From Cladorhizidae sp. MBARI D1340-BT2 (lineage: Eukaryota > Porifera > Demospongiae > Poecilosclerida > Cladorhizidae): a stretch of DNA of 64,000 bases. Positions 53,492 to 63,351 of the stretch are shown here, in pieces; position 1 is the stretch's first letter, and the number at the start of each line of letters is the position of its first letter. The stretch lies in assembly GCA_028752905.1 (NCBI GenBank), contig JAQNBH010000009.1, positions 40,988,509 through 41,052,508 on the forward strand, given 5' to 3'. Both the position numbers and the translations under genes were made by a program. The notes under the pieces were generated by a model. The model ran no database searches. It had not been told where the DNA came from and saw nothing but the letters and a program-made list of their open reading frames with translations.

Positions 53492-56400
53492 CTGTTGTGT
53501 GTGTACATGTGTAATAAGAAAAATGGATTAAATATAGGGAACTCCCTGAAATATGGACGGGGAAGAGTGCTGAAAACTGTGGTTTACATTTAAAGTGCCA
53601 TATCTTTGCCCACGTTCATGCTATGGTCCTGATTTATATACCAAAATGTAGGCAATGCAGTATGCTTTCTGGTGGTAGTGTTTGCTTTGATATACATGTT
53701 TATCTTTTGAAATGGCAAGTTGGAATGTGAAGCAAGGTCAGTGCACCAAATCTGTTAGTGAATAACTAAGTCTTGAATGACTGTGATTCCAAACACTACA
53801 ACTGATGTCGAGATATTTTTAATACATGTATAATTAAAGTGGACTTGTTCGTGTGAAAGGGTCTAAAATTACAAACACAAAAAACAAAAACAAAAACAAA
53901 ACCCAAATGTTGTAGTTACGACTTTGGAGCTCCATAGATTCTTCACACTTTACCGCATGAACTTGATAGATCTCTGCTCTTGACATTGCATTGCATAGGT
54001 ATAACTATGCTAAGGTTACATGCAGTTCCAAGTGGAAGTCCTGTGTGTCTGAATCTTTGGTTTGTGGTTCCTGATTAGAAAGTGCATTGTTATCTGTGCT
54101 AGAGAAAGCCCTCCTCTACCAAGTATTCATTAGGTGCTACACCAGACTAATTAGGCAAGCACAGTGTTGTGTGTGCTATAAAAAAAAATTAAAAAGGGGG
54201 AATTTTTTTACCCCTGCACCACCATTGCCAAATTCGTTAAGTTTTAGCGCCTAAATCAACAGGCTTCCTCTAGCCAGCAGATAACAATGGCCAATCAGGA
54301 ACTAGCCAATTCAGGCACTCTGGGTTTTGAGGTACCCCCACTTTGGCTGCATGTAACTTCAACATAGTTATACCTATGCACCTTTTTGTAATACCACAAG
54401 AGAGCAGGCAGAGACTTTTGATCGATATATCTAGTTCATACAGTGAAGTGTGCAGAATCCATGGAATTCCAAAGTCCTACACAAATCACACTTTCCAGAT
54501 ATGCTCAGCACTCTTCCCCACTTCTAGTGGATATTTCGTCAGGTCCTGATCAATACCTGCAAAAAAAGTATCAACTCATCCTTGTCAACTCATCCTTGGA
54601 TTAATTAAAAAATGTCCTCATTGTTTGAAAATGGATCATAGCACAGATGTAACTCGGGGGGGGGGGGGGGGGGACATGGTACTATATACCACAACCTTTC
54701 TCAGGATGCCCTGAGATGCTAGAGACTATCCCAGGTGGTTCTATATAGCTCTTGACCTAGAATGTCCTAGTGCCGACTCAGGGTATCTGTGATGTATGCC
54801 AACTCAGAAATGTTCATTACTTGTGTGCAAACACTGAAATGCTGATACGGCATCAACAAGTTGGTCCTTGCCCCTGTCAATCAGGGCCTGGCCACCTACC
54901 AGCCACAGTTGCCTGTGGCTAGAGTAGGGCCAAGGCAGAACTAATGAAGTTTTGTCTATCTACACTAAAGGCAATGGCCTTCACATTCTTAGTAACACAG
55001 TTGCCAGTAGATTATTGATAAGAGATTGCAGAGACAAAAGGAAGAGCACATCGTTAAACAAAGGACTGCACAGAAGGAAAGACATATAAAAATGGCTGTC
55101 TTGTCAGAGGGAGGTGACACTGATCAAGGGGGAACTAAATGTGCATAAACTGGTGAATAGAAAAAGACGACCCAAACCCCATAGTCCCCCAAAAGAAGAT
55201 GAAATATATAATACATCCATTTGCTTGCCTGGAATTCTTATCCAATTCTTTTCACAGATGAAGGCATATATAGCACAGCAGTAGAAGGGTGCGTACAAAA
55301 ATGGACTAAACCAACTCATCGTTTCAAACCTAAAAAGAGGGAAAGGAAGTATTAAAGGTGTACATATATATATATTATGTGTACTTAGAAGGTAGTTTGC
55401 TGATGAAGGTTACAAATAGTGCTCAATGCCCAGTACTTTTCTATATTATATGTGTATATAATAATAATATGAATTTTTTGATAACATCAATAAATGAAGT
55501 GAACCAAGAAAGGTGGGAAATAAAGACAAGAATAAATAATAACAACAGCATTCGTTAAACGAGAGGAAAGACACTCTGAAGAGAACAGGTCCCCAAAACT
55601 GCTGCTGTGTTACCACGCTGCAGGGCAACAGATGGCCTCTGCGGCAAGAAATGGTGTGAAAGATGTTCTCCAGTCTCCTGAACTCGCCGACCTAGCACAG
55701 CAAAAAAAAAGAGCGAGTCTCGGGTTTCGGGGCTAAAAACTCCAGAGGTCTCAGGTCTCGAAGCCCACTGCATAAAATGATGTGTGGCTGAGATGCTCAA
55801 ATATTTCTCTTTTTTTGGAGAAATTCAACCCTCTCAGCTACCACACCAGATCTCTTGAATTAAGGCTGGCGTAAGGTGGGGCAATAGTGTCGGGGCATGC
55901 AACATCCCAGACCAGCACATGACCATTCTTCTTCCATGGGAAGATAGAGGTACCATCAGGGCGTTTTCTGTCACCACGACAAATGCCAGAAGGCTCAAGT
56001 GCGCAGGAATCTTAGCAGCGGCAAGAGATCTTTTAATGATGCCATTCATTGCCGCATGCCTAGGCTGATGCCCCTGACTTCTACTGCCGCTGAGACAATG
56101 CCTCCCTAGCTGGTCCACCTGTGCACTGCAGTGCTGACAAATATGGGGCCTACATAGTGCTATACCTAGATGAAGGCCTGTGGCCACTCGAACAGTCTCA
56201 TCATCCATGTGTAAACCAAGTGATGACGTAGGCAGAGCACACAGCCAGACCCCAGACTCCTCCATAGATGCAGCCTTGATGCGAGCAGTAGACTTAACAT
56301 CACGCTGTACCAAGGCATAAATTACTTGGCCTACTGCATCGAACTTTTAGCCACATCAAATTCTATGAACCAAGAAGCTATTATATATTTCCCTCGTTAG

Positions 56401-57183
56401 GCCTAGAACCTAAAATAACTACTAAAAGCTTTCAGATAACTGATCATGTCACCTTCTCTGCAACCAACACAAGGTCTTCTCATATGCACAGGCTTCTACC
56501 ATCTAGATAGATCAAATAACAACGCATCACGACACTTCTACTTGAACAGAATTCCGAGACTCTGGAACTCGCTATCGCATATTGATTTAAACCTATCCAT
56601 CGCCACTATCAAGCACTCTCTCTGTGATACTTTCTGGGACCACTTCATGTCTAATTTTGATGAAACTATTCCTTGCACCTTTCATTTCTCATGTCCATGT
56701 TCTAAATGTATGTCCACACCACTTCCATCCAATTACAATTGATCACTTTCACCATACATAATCTAACCAGGCTGCCAGTATTTATTATTGGTATGCCTTC
56801 AGTACATGAACATATGTCATCCCCTACTTGGTCACCTCTCCATAACATATCTGTACTGTAAAATCAAATCAAATCAAATCTATGATCCCTCACCACATAG
56901 GGTTCTTTTCCAATAGAGGATCGTAAGTCTTGCTCCACCATTCATACATGGTAAGTATCTGTGGAGGAGGCCACATCCATTGCTTCGCATCCTTCACAGT
57001 CGAGGTGCTCCCATAGACGGCCTGATTGAAGTCTGGAGTATCGTGCATGCACCATATACAAAGTTACAAGTGCAGCTACGAGTTTTAGTTGAGGTCCTTA
57101 CCTATGGTGACTGCTATCAGGAGAAAGAAAAACAGAGCCACCACAATGAACAAATCCAAAGGTCTTTTCAAGAAGCTAGCCAT
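53301..57183 (-). CDS. TMEM97: TMEM97-like EXPERA-domain membrane protein, complete, four exons
   Basis: Exons 57102-57183, 56894-57032, 55229-55329 and 53301-53491 join in phase to 513 bp, giving 170 residues (human TMEM97 has 176). The N-terminus has one strongly hydrophobic helix (LFIVVALFFFLLIAVTI). Then come KTYDPLLEKNPMW, where PLL is shared with the DPLLQEPPAWF loop of TMEM97, the helix FSPFLYAPFYCCAIYAFICE, a WIRIP motif (WIRTP in human) and a last helix MFLMAYGAYVAVPILVMLRV. The tail ends in a lysine/serine-rich stretch, compatible with ER retention. TMEM97 is the sigma-2 receptor and binds sterols and NPC1. The conserved acidic residues of the ligand pocket cannot be assigned with certainty by eye. 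Intron 3 uses GC-AG. Intron 2 holds two retroelement fragments. Confidence 0.82.
53914..54492. repeat. Foldback repeat element, copy 4 (long inverted arms)
   Basis: The left part (TAGTTACGACTTTGGAGCTCCATAG... GGTATAACTATGC...) is repeated in reverse complement on the right (GCATAGTTATACC-type block at 54363, GGAATTCCAAAGTCC at 54465). The arms are about 250 bp and the centre is near 54190-54230. It lies in intron 3 of the TMEM97-like gene. Confidence 0.7.
54493..55228. other. Intron 3 remainder of the TMEM97-like gene
   Basis: Contains a G-run of about 17 at 54655 and otherwise unremarkable sequence. A frame after TTTTTTGCAG near 54557 (IDQDLTKYPLEVGK) could be mistaken for an exon but does not match the family. 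Confidence 0.5.
55229..55329 (-). CDS. TMEM97: TMEM97-like exon 3
   Basis: Acceptor CTTTTTAG. Codes FETMSWFSPFLYAPFYCCAI and CEKNWIRIP. Donor GCAAGC after TTCCAG. Confidence 0.82.
55834..56313 (-). pseudogene. Retroelement C-terminal fragment
   Basis: The 159-codon frame contains GVWLCALPTSSLGLHMDDET, VRVATGLHLG and a Cys/His block (CRPHICQHCSAQVDQLGRHC). A module of this kind (ALP-x-S-S-x-G-L-x-D-D-E-x-V-R-V-A-x-G-L-x-L-G followed by a Cys-rich finger) is familiar from the C-termini of retrotransposon proteins in many marine invertebrates; I cannot assign the clade. It lies in intron 2 of the TMEM97-like gene, same strand as the gene. Confidence 0.55.
56446..56880 (+). mobile_element. LINE 3' end, 5'-truncated
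   Basis: The frame 56446-56742 reads RHFYLNRIPRLWNSLSHIDL, FWDHFMSNFDETIPCTFHFS and CPCSKC. This is the standard C-terminus of CR1/jockey-type LINEs (RxWNxLP...FWxHFxxNFD...C-P-C-x2-C). About 115 bp of 3' sequence follows and ends in the short tail repeat AAATC x4 at 56861-56880, the expected 3' terminus. It sits antisense in intron 2 of the TMEM97-like gene, only about 15 bp from exon 2. Confidence 0.8.
56894..57032 (-). CDS. TMEM97: TMEM97-like exon 2
   Basis: Acceptor GATACTCCAG. Codes FNQAVYGSTSTVKDAKQWMW to KTYDPLLEKNPM. Donor GTGAGG in phase 2. Confidence 0.8.
57102..57183 (-). CDS. TMEM97: TMEM97-like exon 1
   Basis: Start methionine followed by ASFLKRPLDLFIVVALFFF. Donor GTAAGG after ACCATAG in phase 1. 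Confidence 0.8.
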
Positions 57184-58310
57184 TTTATAAACGGGTGATG
57201 TCTGTCAAGTTCGGTGTCATGCCACACTTCACCCACAGCGCGTGTGCAACTCTTATTTCCTTCAGTAATGCATGGCATGCGCACTTGCCAAATTAGGAGA
57301 TGGTTTTCTGCCACCAGACGACGGCAATAAGCTACGCAGTATCTGTGGTAGATTTAATAAGGGCTACACTGAACTCATTCGATAACTATGTAGCTTTTTT
57401 TTTTAATGTGCTTTAAAAAAAAAGAGTTATATTGTAAAGTTATATTGTAAATACTTTATTTTTTGAAAAAGAAAAACATATTAACCAACAATAAATTAAC
57501 AAAACATTATAAGTTAGTACAAAAATACCAAATGTTGTTTTGTTGGCCTTGATATGGGCCATTTCTAAGTACGTATATACATACAAAAAATATGACTGAC
57601 TACCTGAAGAAAAAAAGCATGAATTAACTTATTACAACAGTGTTTGTTTTGGGATGAATTAACTTATTACAACAGTGTTTGTTTTGGGATGGCGGGGGAG
57701 GTGTCAAAGAGGGAGGTGTCAAAGACATAAGGACATGGGACCCTAGGTGCTAAAAATCTTTTCCTCTTCTCCCACCACTTGAACACATTTTCCATTATAC
57801 AATTATAATTTGGCCTTTTAAAAAGAAATGATGGTATATATCTGCCTCAGTGATTCCTGCCTCATCCGAGCTGCAGTGTTTTGCGATTTCTTCTCAAGAA
57901 TTTTTTTTTGAGGACCACACAATACACATGACTTGATTGTGCAATGTGCAGGTGTCTAGTAGACAGACGCTCCCAGATGTGAGGTGTGTGGATGAAGGGA
58001 GTTTAAGCATATATATATTCATTGCATGGGACATGCAGTATAAAATCAGTGACCTGTTGGAAACTTTGATAGGATGTATATAGCTCTGTTGCAATGGTCT
58101 TAAATCTACTCCAATTTTTGGCACCGCTGACAAGTGGATATCTAAAAACACAACAAAATGACTGTAGTTTCATGAAGCAACATTTTGACATATTACATGT
58201 TATGAGCAAACCAGGATTTGAACAATTCACAGATTGCCCACACTAATACAGGTCCACACATTGAGCAAGCAACTCATAGATTGTCCACACCAAGGGCTAA
58301 GACACCACTT
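57184..58310. other. Intergenic region, no gene seen
   Basis: Must contain the TMEM97-like promoter. A 35-bp direct duplication (GAATTAACTTATTACAACAG...) lies at 57621-57691, followed by a 15-bp one (GGGAGGTGTCAAAGA). Otherwise AT-rich. Confidence 0.5.
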
Positions 58311-60450
58311 TCAAAGTGGGGAGGCTGACAATTTAGAGGGGTATGAACCTGATGCAGCTGCAGGGAGTGGATGTGGGAGGTAACGACCTAGAGGAGCTGT
58401 ATTTTGCAGTGAAAAATAGTAATTACCAAAATACTTTTTACGCTCATATGCTGACACAAATATCTTGGCTACAGAAATCAAATCTGTAAATTCTTTGTGC
58501 ACATGAAGCATCAAACAGTTATTCAACCGTATTTCAGTCATGGTTGAATGTAAGTAGGTGAAGAGACGCTTGAGGGCAGAAAATATTCTTTCAGCTGTAG
58601 CAGATGTGATGGGTATGGTCAGATAGAGTCGAAGCAATTTGTCAGCAAGTAACATTTCTTTTGAATAGTTCATTGCTGTTCATGGCTCCACACACAGTGT
58701 GTATTGAAGTGATGGTCTTTACTTCTGGTGTACTTTTCTTGATGATGTCAGGAAGAAGTGCTAATTGCACCTTTAACTCCAAGGTCTACATCATTACTTC
58801 ATTCTTGAAATCTTTCTTGTTTGCTGCCTTCATAAGTGCTTGCTCCATTGCTCCATTGATACCACTGATGGAATCTGTTGGTTTCAAAGCGATTTTGAAG
58901 TTCACCAGAGAGTCGATCACAGTAGAATTTTCTGTAGTAGACCCTCACTGAATTGAACTGATAGGGTTCACTTCCACTGTCATAACGTGCAGGTTGTTTC
59001 CTACTCCTAGGTAGCACTGGTTGTCTAATTCCCTCCTTCTCAGAAAATTGAATACACTCTTCGTAGAATCAATTGAACTATTCCTCAGATCGATTTGTTT
59101 GAAAAAATTCTTTGCTGTTTCAACAACAGCTAGAGCATCTTGAATTTCTTTTGCAGAACAAGTGATACTTGTTCAGCTGCACTGAACAATCAGTGGCTGA
59201 GCATGAGGCTAAATAGTGTATTGAACTTTTCCAGTGACTGCAGCTATATAACCATTTGCTTTCATGTATACTCATCATGGGTCGTTGCATGAATTTCTTC
59301 TAATGTCTGTAGAAGCACACCATAATCTTTGAGAATAGCATTAATTGCTGAGGTTCGAGCAGTCCACCTTGTCGGGCAAAACAACTTTAGGCTCACTGTG
59401 TCATCACATGCTTGCTGGAGCTTTGAAGAGAATAGATGAGATATTTTGGGAGAAAATAAAATTAGTTGGCCAATTTCTTTCACTGTGTCCAAAGCATCTC
59501 TTATGCATACTATATATCTGCCTTCCAGTTCCCTGAAGACACAAACAAAGAATGGGCGAAATAGTGCGGCTAGGGCTAGGGCTAGGGCTAGGGCTAGGCA
59601 CAGGTATGGCTGCCAGATTTTCCCTTAAAAATCATGCCACTACTCCTGTTCGTTTCCCTTAAAAATTGTGCCACTACTCCGGTTCATTTCCATGGAATAT
59701 TGGCTACACCTTATAAGGAGATCTTTTGATCACCGTAAATAAGGTCTCGGCTTTTGTATCAGGTACTCGGAATTCAAGAACTTCATACTGATCATTCACC
59801 CAGCATATTGATAAGTTCAGCTGTTCAGTATGGCAAACATCAGTTGCTTCATCTCATGATCTGCAATAATTGAAAACCATGCAGGGCTTCCTTCTTTCAT
59901 TTTTTTCAATATGTTGCGAAGCAAATTTTGACCCATAATTGAAAGAAGCTCATTTACGGTTTGATAACAAGTGTAGCGATTTTCCTTGACCCAGGTTTTA
60001 ACCACTTCATCTTCATGGCTCTAATTAGCATTAGGTGCTTCAGATTTCCTTCAGACTCAATATGGCCTAGAAGGGCTATTCCTTGCCGAGTAAGAAATTG
60101 TATTCCCTTGATTTGCTTTAAAAGACCTGCTCTTCGCATTTGTTGCTGATCTTTCAATTGTGCACTTAACTGGCTCCCAATTGTACGTCTTCCTTGAGCT
60201 ATCCATTTCATTTTGGCCTCCATATGGGAGAGGGATCCTTCGTGAGATTTAAACTTCTCTATGGCTTTTTTCCAAATTTGGAAACCATTTTCATTATCTG
60301 CAGACTTACTGAATATAACAAGTTGTGCCTGGCAGCATATCGACAGTACAAGAAAAATACCTTCTTACGAGATGTACACACACTAAGCAATGGAAATTGT
60401 TTATACCAACTCGATTGAATGTTTCATGCTCAATGTTTTCAGTAATCTTA
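58311..60450 (-). pseudogene. hAT transposase (ZMYM1/TTF-finger type), decayed full-length relic
   Basis: Blocks appear in family order on the - strand. A broken TTF-type finger region lies near 60450-60230 (WKKAIEKFKSHEGS-like). Then SQLSAQLKDQQQMRRAGLLK and IQFLTRQGIALLGHIESEGN at 60223-59954, and TVNELLSIMGQNLLRNILKK with SIIADHE at 60005-59817 (DUF4371). KLFCPTRWTARTSAINAILK is at 59492-59262. The dimerisation domain LLRLYLTIPITSATAERIFS, ALKRLFTYLHSTMTEIRLNN is at 58673-58311. Stops and shifts separate all of them. It is the longest hAT fossil here and of a different subfamily from the copies at 0-7.7 kb. Confidence 0.8.
59564..59600. repeat. (GGCTAG)n hexamer tract
   Basis: Six tandem GGCTAG hexamers lie within the hAT relic. 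The phase CTAGGG differs by one base from the animal telomere repeat TTAGGG. Confidence 0.85.
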
Positions 60451-60699
60451 CCATTAGGCTCCACATTCAAAAAGATCTCTGCTGCTCCATATGCAGACAA
60501 ATCAGAACCTCAGATCCAGCTGCCAATAATCCAATCAGAGCAGATCCCAAAAGCATTATGGCTTCAATGGATCAAAAAGGGTCGCAAGGTAGCCAGAGTG
60601 AAGTCGCTCAAGTTGAATCCAGCTCCTGTTTACCCACTGAATCGGCAAATCCTACATGTGAGGCTCATTTTTTGGAGGTAAGCCCGTCATAAGGCGGGT

Positions 60700-60923
60700 T
60701 AGCTACTCAAATCTCTCTATACTCTACTATAATGCAAACTTGATGCTAAGGCCGATTGTCAGATTTACAATCCTATGGTGATGTGTAGTTGAAACATGGC
60801 TAAATGATGACATAAATGACGATGAGCTTTCTATTATGAACTACTCTATAGTGAGACTAGCCAGAAACTGTCATGGTGGTATACTGCTATTGATCAAAGG
60901 ATACCATAACATTCAACTGCCTT
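60700..60923 (+). mobile_element. LINE endonuclease region, left part
   Basis: Across a frameshift the + strand reads NLSILYYNANLMLRP, then VVETWLNDDINDDELSIMNY and SIVRLARNCHGGILLLIKG. This is the N-terminal half of an APE-type LINE endonuclease (YxNARSLxxK...ETWL...R-x-R-x-x-x-GGG-hydrophobic). It is cut at TTAA 60924 by the piggyBac element. Confidence 0.75.
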
Positions 60924-61274
60924 TTAACCTTTTATCATGCAGCTCACGCAATTACTTTGACCTTTTCAAGTGCAAAAGCCACTAATTTGGCTCTCACTGC
61001 ACATGCTCAGTAACTAGTCATGACTCAGCAATATTTGAATGATTATAGTATCACGTGAAAGTGCAACTCAAGAGGACAGTCTAAGCGTAAGACAGTCTTT
61101 GTAGCTTGTTCCTGGGCTGAGATACAGCGCTCACAAGTGTGAGACATCCATTTGAAAAAGTTCTGTTTCGAGGTAAGTTCTTCGAGATTTTGAGTATAAA
61201 TAATACAGCTAAATGCGTAGCTATACTTTTTATGACTTCACAAAGTCATTTCCCTCTCCCTTTCCCCATCTAGA

Positions 61275-62921
61275 ATGGCTGTTTACTCTTGTGAACAAGT
61301 CCTTGCTATGTTTGATAAGGACATTGACTGGGATAACTCTGATGAAGATGACCTGAGTGATTTGGAAGACTTTACTTCTCAAATCAACCCCCTTGATAAT
61401 GTTCAACATAGTACAGTCTCTGATAAACCTGGTACTTCAGCTTTGCCTCCTTCACCTCCACCTCTTTCGCCTCCAAGCATGAATCAATCACCACCATCTT
61501 CACTAAATTCTGATGTGAATCGTACCCCTTCCCCCCAACCTACAGCTACAAGCCCTTCTACAACTGCACCTCCTTCTACAGCTATTCCTGCTCGAAGTAG
61601 AGATATCCCTTTCAATCCTTCACCGTTTACTGCTCAAACGGGACCTTCTGTGCTCCTTCATTCTGACGCCACTCCACTCGATTTCTTTATGATAGTTTTT
61701 GATAACATTTTCAAGCTGATAGTGGATCAAACTAACCTCTATGAAACTAACCTCTATGCAGCTCAAAATCCACCAAGTGATCGATATCCTTGGGTTGATA
61801 CATGTGTGAGTGAAATTAAATTATTTTTGGGTATAATCATAGCAATGGGGTTACATCAACTTCCTCAGATGGAAGATTATTGGTGTTCCGATGTTCTTTT
61901 GAAAGTTCCTGGCATTGTGGATGGAATGCCAATAAATCGTTTCAAACTCATATTGAGCTGCTTATACTTGAATGATAATTTGACAGTGAAGCCAAGAAGT
62001 GATCCAGAATATGACGGGCTACATAAAATTCTACCACTTCTCACTATAGCACGAGAAAATTTTCTGCGTGTGTACAAGCCCTCCCGTGAAGTGAGTGTTG
62101 ATGAAGCTATGGTTGGCTTCAAAGGGAGGAGTTCTCTCAAACAATACATGCCTATGAAGCCCACCAAGCGTGGGTATAAGGTGTGGTGCTTATGTGATGC
62201 TGCTACTGGATACATGTGCAATTTTGATATATACACTGGTGCTTCTAGTGGGGGTGTGCGTGATGGTGATGGGTTAGGTGCAGCTGTAGTCAAGAAACTG
62301 GTGGAACCATTCCAAGGTTTGGGTCATTTTGTATTTTATGATAATTTCTTTACAAGTGTTGATCTTGCACGTGACCTTTTAGAGCACTACAGCACTTATT
62401 CCTGTGGTACTGCTAGGTGTAATCGCAAGAAGTTTCCTGAGTGTCTGAAAAAGGTCAAGCTAGCCAGAGGCGTCTCCAATAGTGAACTTGTCGAAAATTC
62501 AACAGTCCATTGTATTGCATGGCAAGATAAGAAGCTGGTGTACTTCATCGACACTACATTTGAACCTACAAAGAAAACTGTAGTTTTACGAAGGAACAAA
62601 GATGGCACTCAAGCTACAGTTGAGTGCCCCCTTGCAGTAAAGGGCTATAATTCTGGTATGGGTGGAGTTGATCTGGCCGATGCTAAAAGGAAAGTGTATT
62701 CTTGTAGCAGAAGGTCAAAGAAATGGTGGCCTAGACTGTTTTATTTCATTTTAGATGTGTGCATTGTGAATGCATACATATTCAATCTGCAACTCCCCAT
62801 CAACCTCAATTGGATCAAAAAAGTTTTCGTTTGGAACTCGCCAGAGAATTGCTATCTTCACATAACTCACGAAAACATCGTAAAAGAGGACGCACCACAA
62901 TGGATGGATCCCCCTCTCTGA
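61275..62921 (+). CDS. piggyBac transposase (DDE_Tnp_1_7), 548 codons, C-terminus frameshifted
   Basis: Residues 1-40 are acidic, 50-120 are proline/serine-rich, and the catalytic core runs from about 130 to 510. The three catalytic aspartates are in VSVDEAMVGFKG (about D276), FVFYDNFFTS (about D356) and GMGGVDLADAKRK (about D466), the spacing expected for piggyBac. RRSKKWWPRLFYFILDVCIV is the conserved end of the core. The frame then reads LPINLNWIKK to QWMDPPL, whereas the natural Cys-rich tail lies in the other frame up to 63091, so a single indel near 62785-62810 has removed the tail. The core is otherwise intact and the copy looks young. Confidence 0.9.
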   Translation: MAVYSCEQVLAMFDKDIDWDNSDEDDLSDLEDFTSQINPLDNVQHSTVSDKPGTSALPPSPPPLSPPSMNQSPPSSLNSDVNRTPSPQPTATSPSTTAPPSTAIPARSRDIPFNPSPFTAQTGPSVLLHSDATPLDFFMIVFDNIFKLIVDQTNLYETNLYAAQNPPSDRYPWVDTCVSEIKLFLGIIIAMGLHQLPQMEDYWCSDVLLKVPGIVDGMPINRFKLILSCLYLNDNLTVKPRSDPEYDGLHKILPLLTIARENFLRVYKPSREVSVDEAMVGFKGRSSLKQYMPMKPTKRGYKVWCLCDAATGYMCNFDIYTGASSGGVRDGDGLGAAVVKKLVEPFQGLGHFVFYDNFFTSVDLARDLLEHYSTYSCGTARCNRKKFPECLKKVKLARGVSNSELVENSTVHCIAWQDKKLVYFIDTTFEPTKKTVVLRRNKDGTQATVECPLAVKGYNSGMGGVDLADAKRKVYSCSRRSKKWWPRLFYFILDVCIVNAYIFNLQLPINLNWIKKVFVWNSPENCYLHITHENIVKEDAPQWMDPPL

Positions 62922-63091
62922 TGTTTACTGAACAACACTATCCTGGCAAGTTGTCGAAACAACTCCAGTGTCGAATCTGTAGTAGAAGCAAAGAGAGACG
63001 TCGCACAAGATTTTGCTGCAAAGATTGTAATACTAGTGAGCCTGTGCCCTTATGCGTAGTTCCATGCTTTCGTCTTTATCATACCAAGTGA
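62785..63091 (+). pseudogene. Out-of-frame Cys-rich tail of the piggyBac transposase
   Basis: This frame reads FRLELARELLSSHNSRKHRK, then LQCRICSRSKERRRTRFCCK, DCNTSEPVPLCVVPCF and LYHTK. The C-x2-C...C-C-x2-C...C-x3-C pattern is the zinc-binding tail of piggyBac transposases, which follows the core directly in intact proteins. Confidence 0.85.
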
Positions 63092-63351
63092 TACTCTATC
63101 TCTTTGCATAATGAAATTGTCGGACAGTTTACAAATATCAATAAAATTCATTTATTAAAATGTTGTAATTTCAAACATATATATAATATTATGAGTATGC
63201 ATCAAGATAATTTGCATTTTTACATAAGAAAGTTCATAAGATAGTGTATAGTATTGATAGACAAGTGCATGAGGGCAAAGTTTAAACTATAATGTTCCTG
63301 CATGATAGGGGGTCAAGCCACTATATTGGCTATTGCATGACAAAGGGTTAA

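Larger units (their letters stand above)
60924..63351 (+). mobile_element. piggyBac element, 2.43 kb, with TTAA target duplication
   Basis: TTAA stands at both edges (60924-60927 and 63348-63351). The left end CCTTTTATCATGCA and the complement of the right end CCCTTTGTCATGCA form a 14-bp terminal inverted repeat with two mismatches. One transposase gene fills the interior, followed by AATAAA at about 63139. It is inserted in the endonuclease of a LINE. Confidence 0.9.

Noticed and set aside
54493..54560. Splice-bounded frame IDQDLTKYPLEVGK as an exon of the TMEM97-like gene
   Set aside because: It would keep phase 1 but leads to a stop and does not align. Joining 55229 to 53491 directly restores the WIRIP-to-next-helix alignment.
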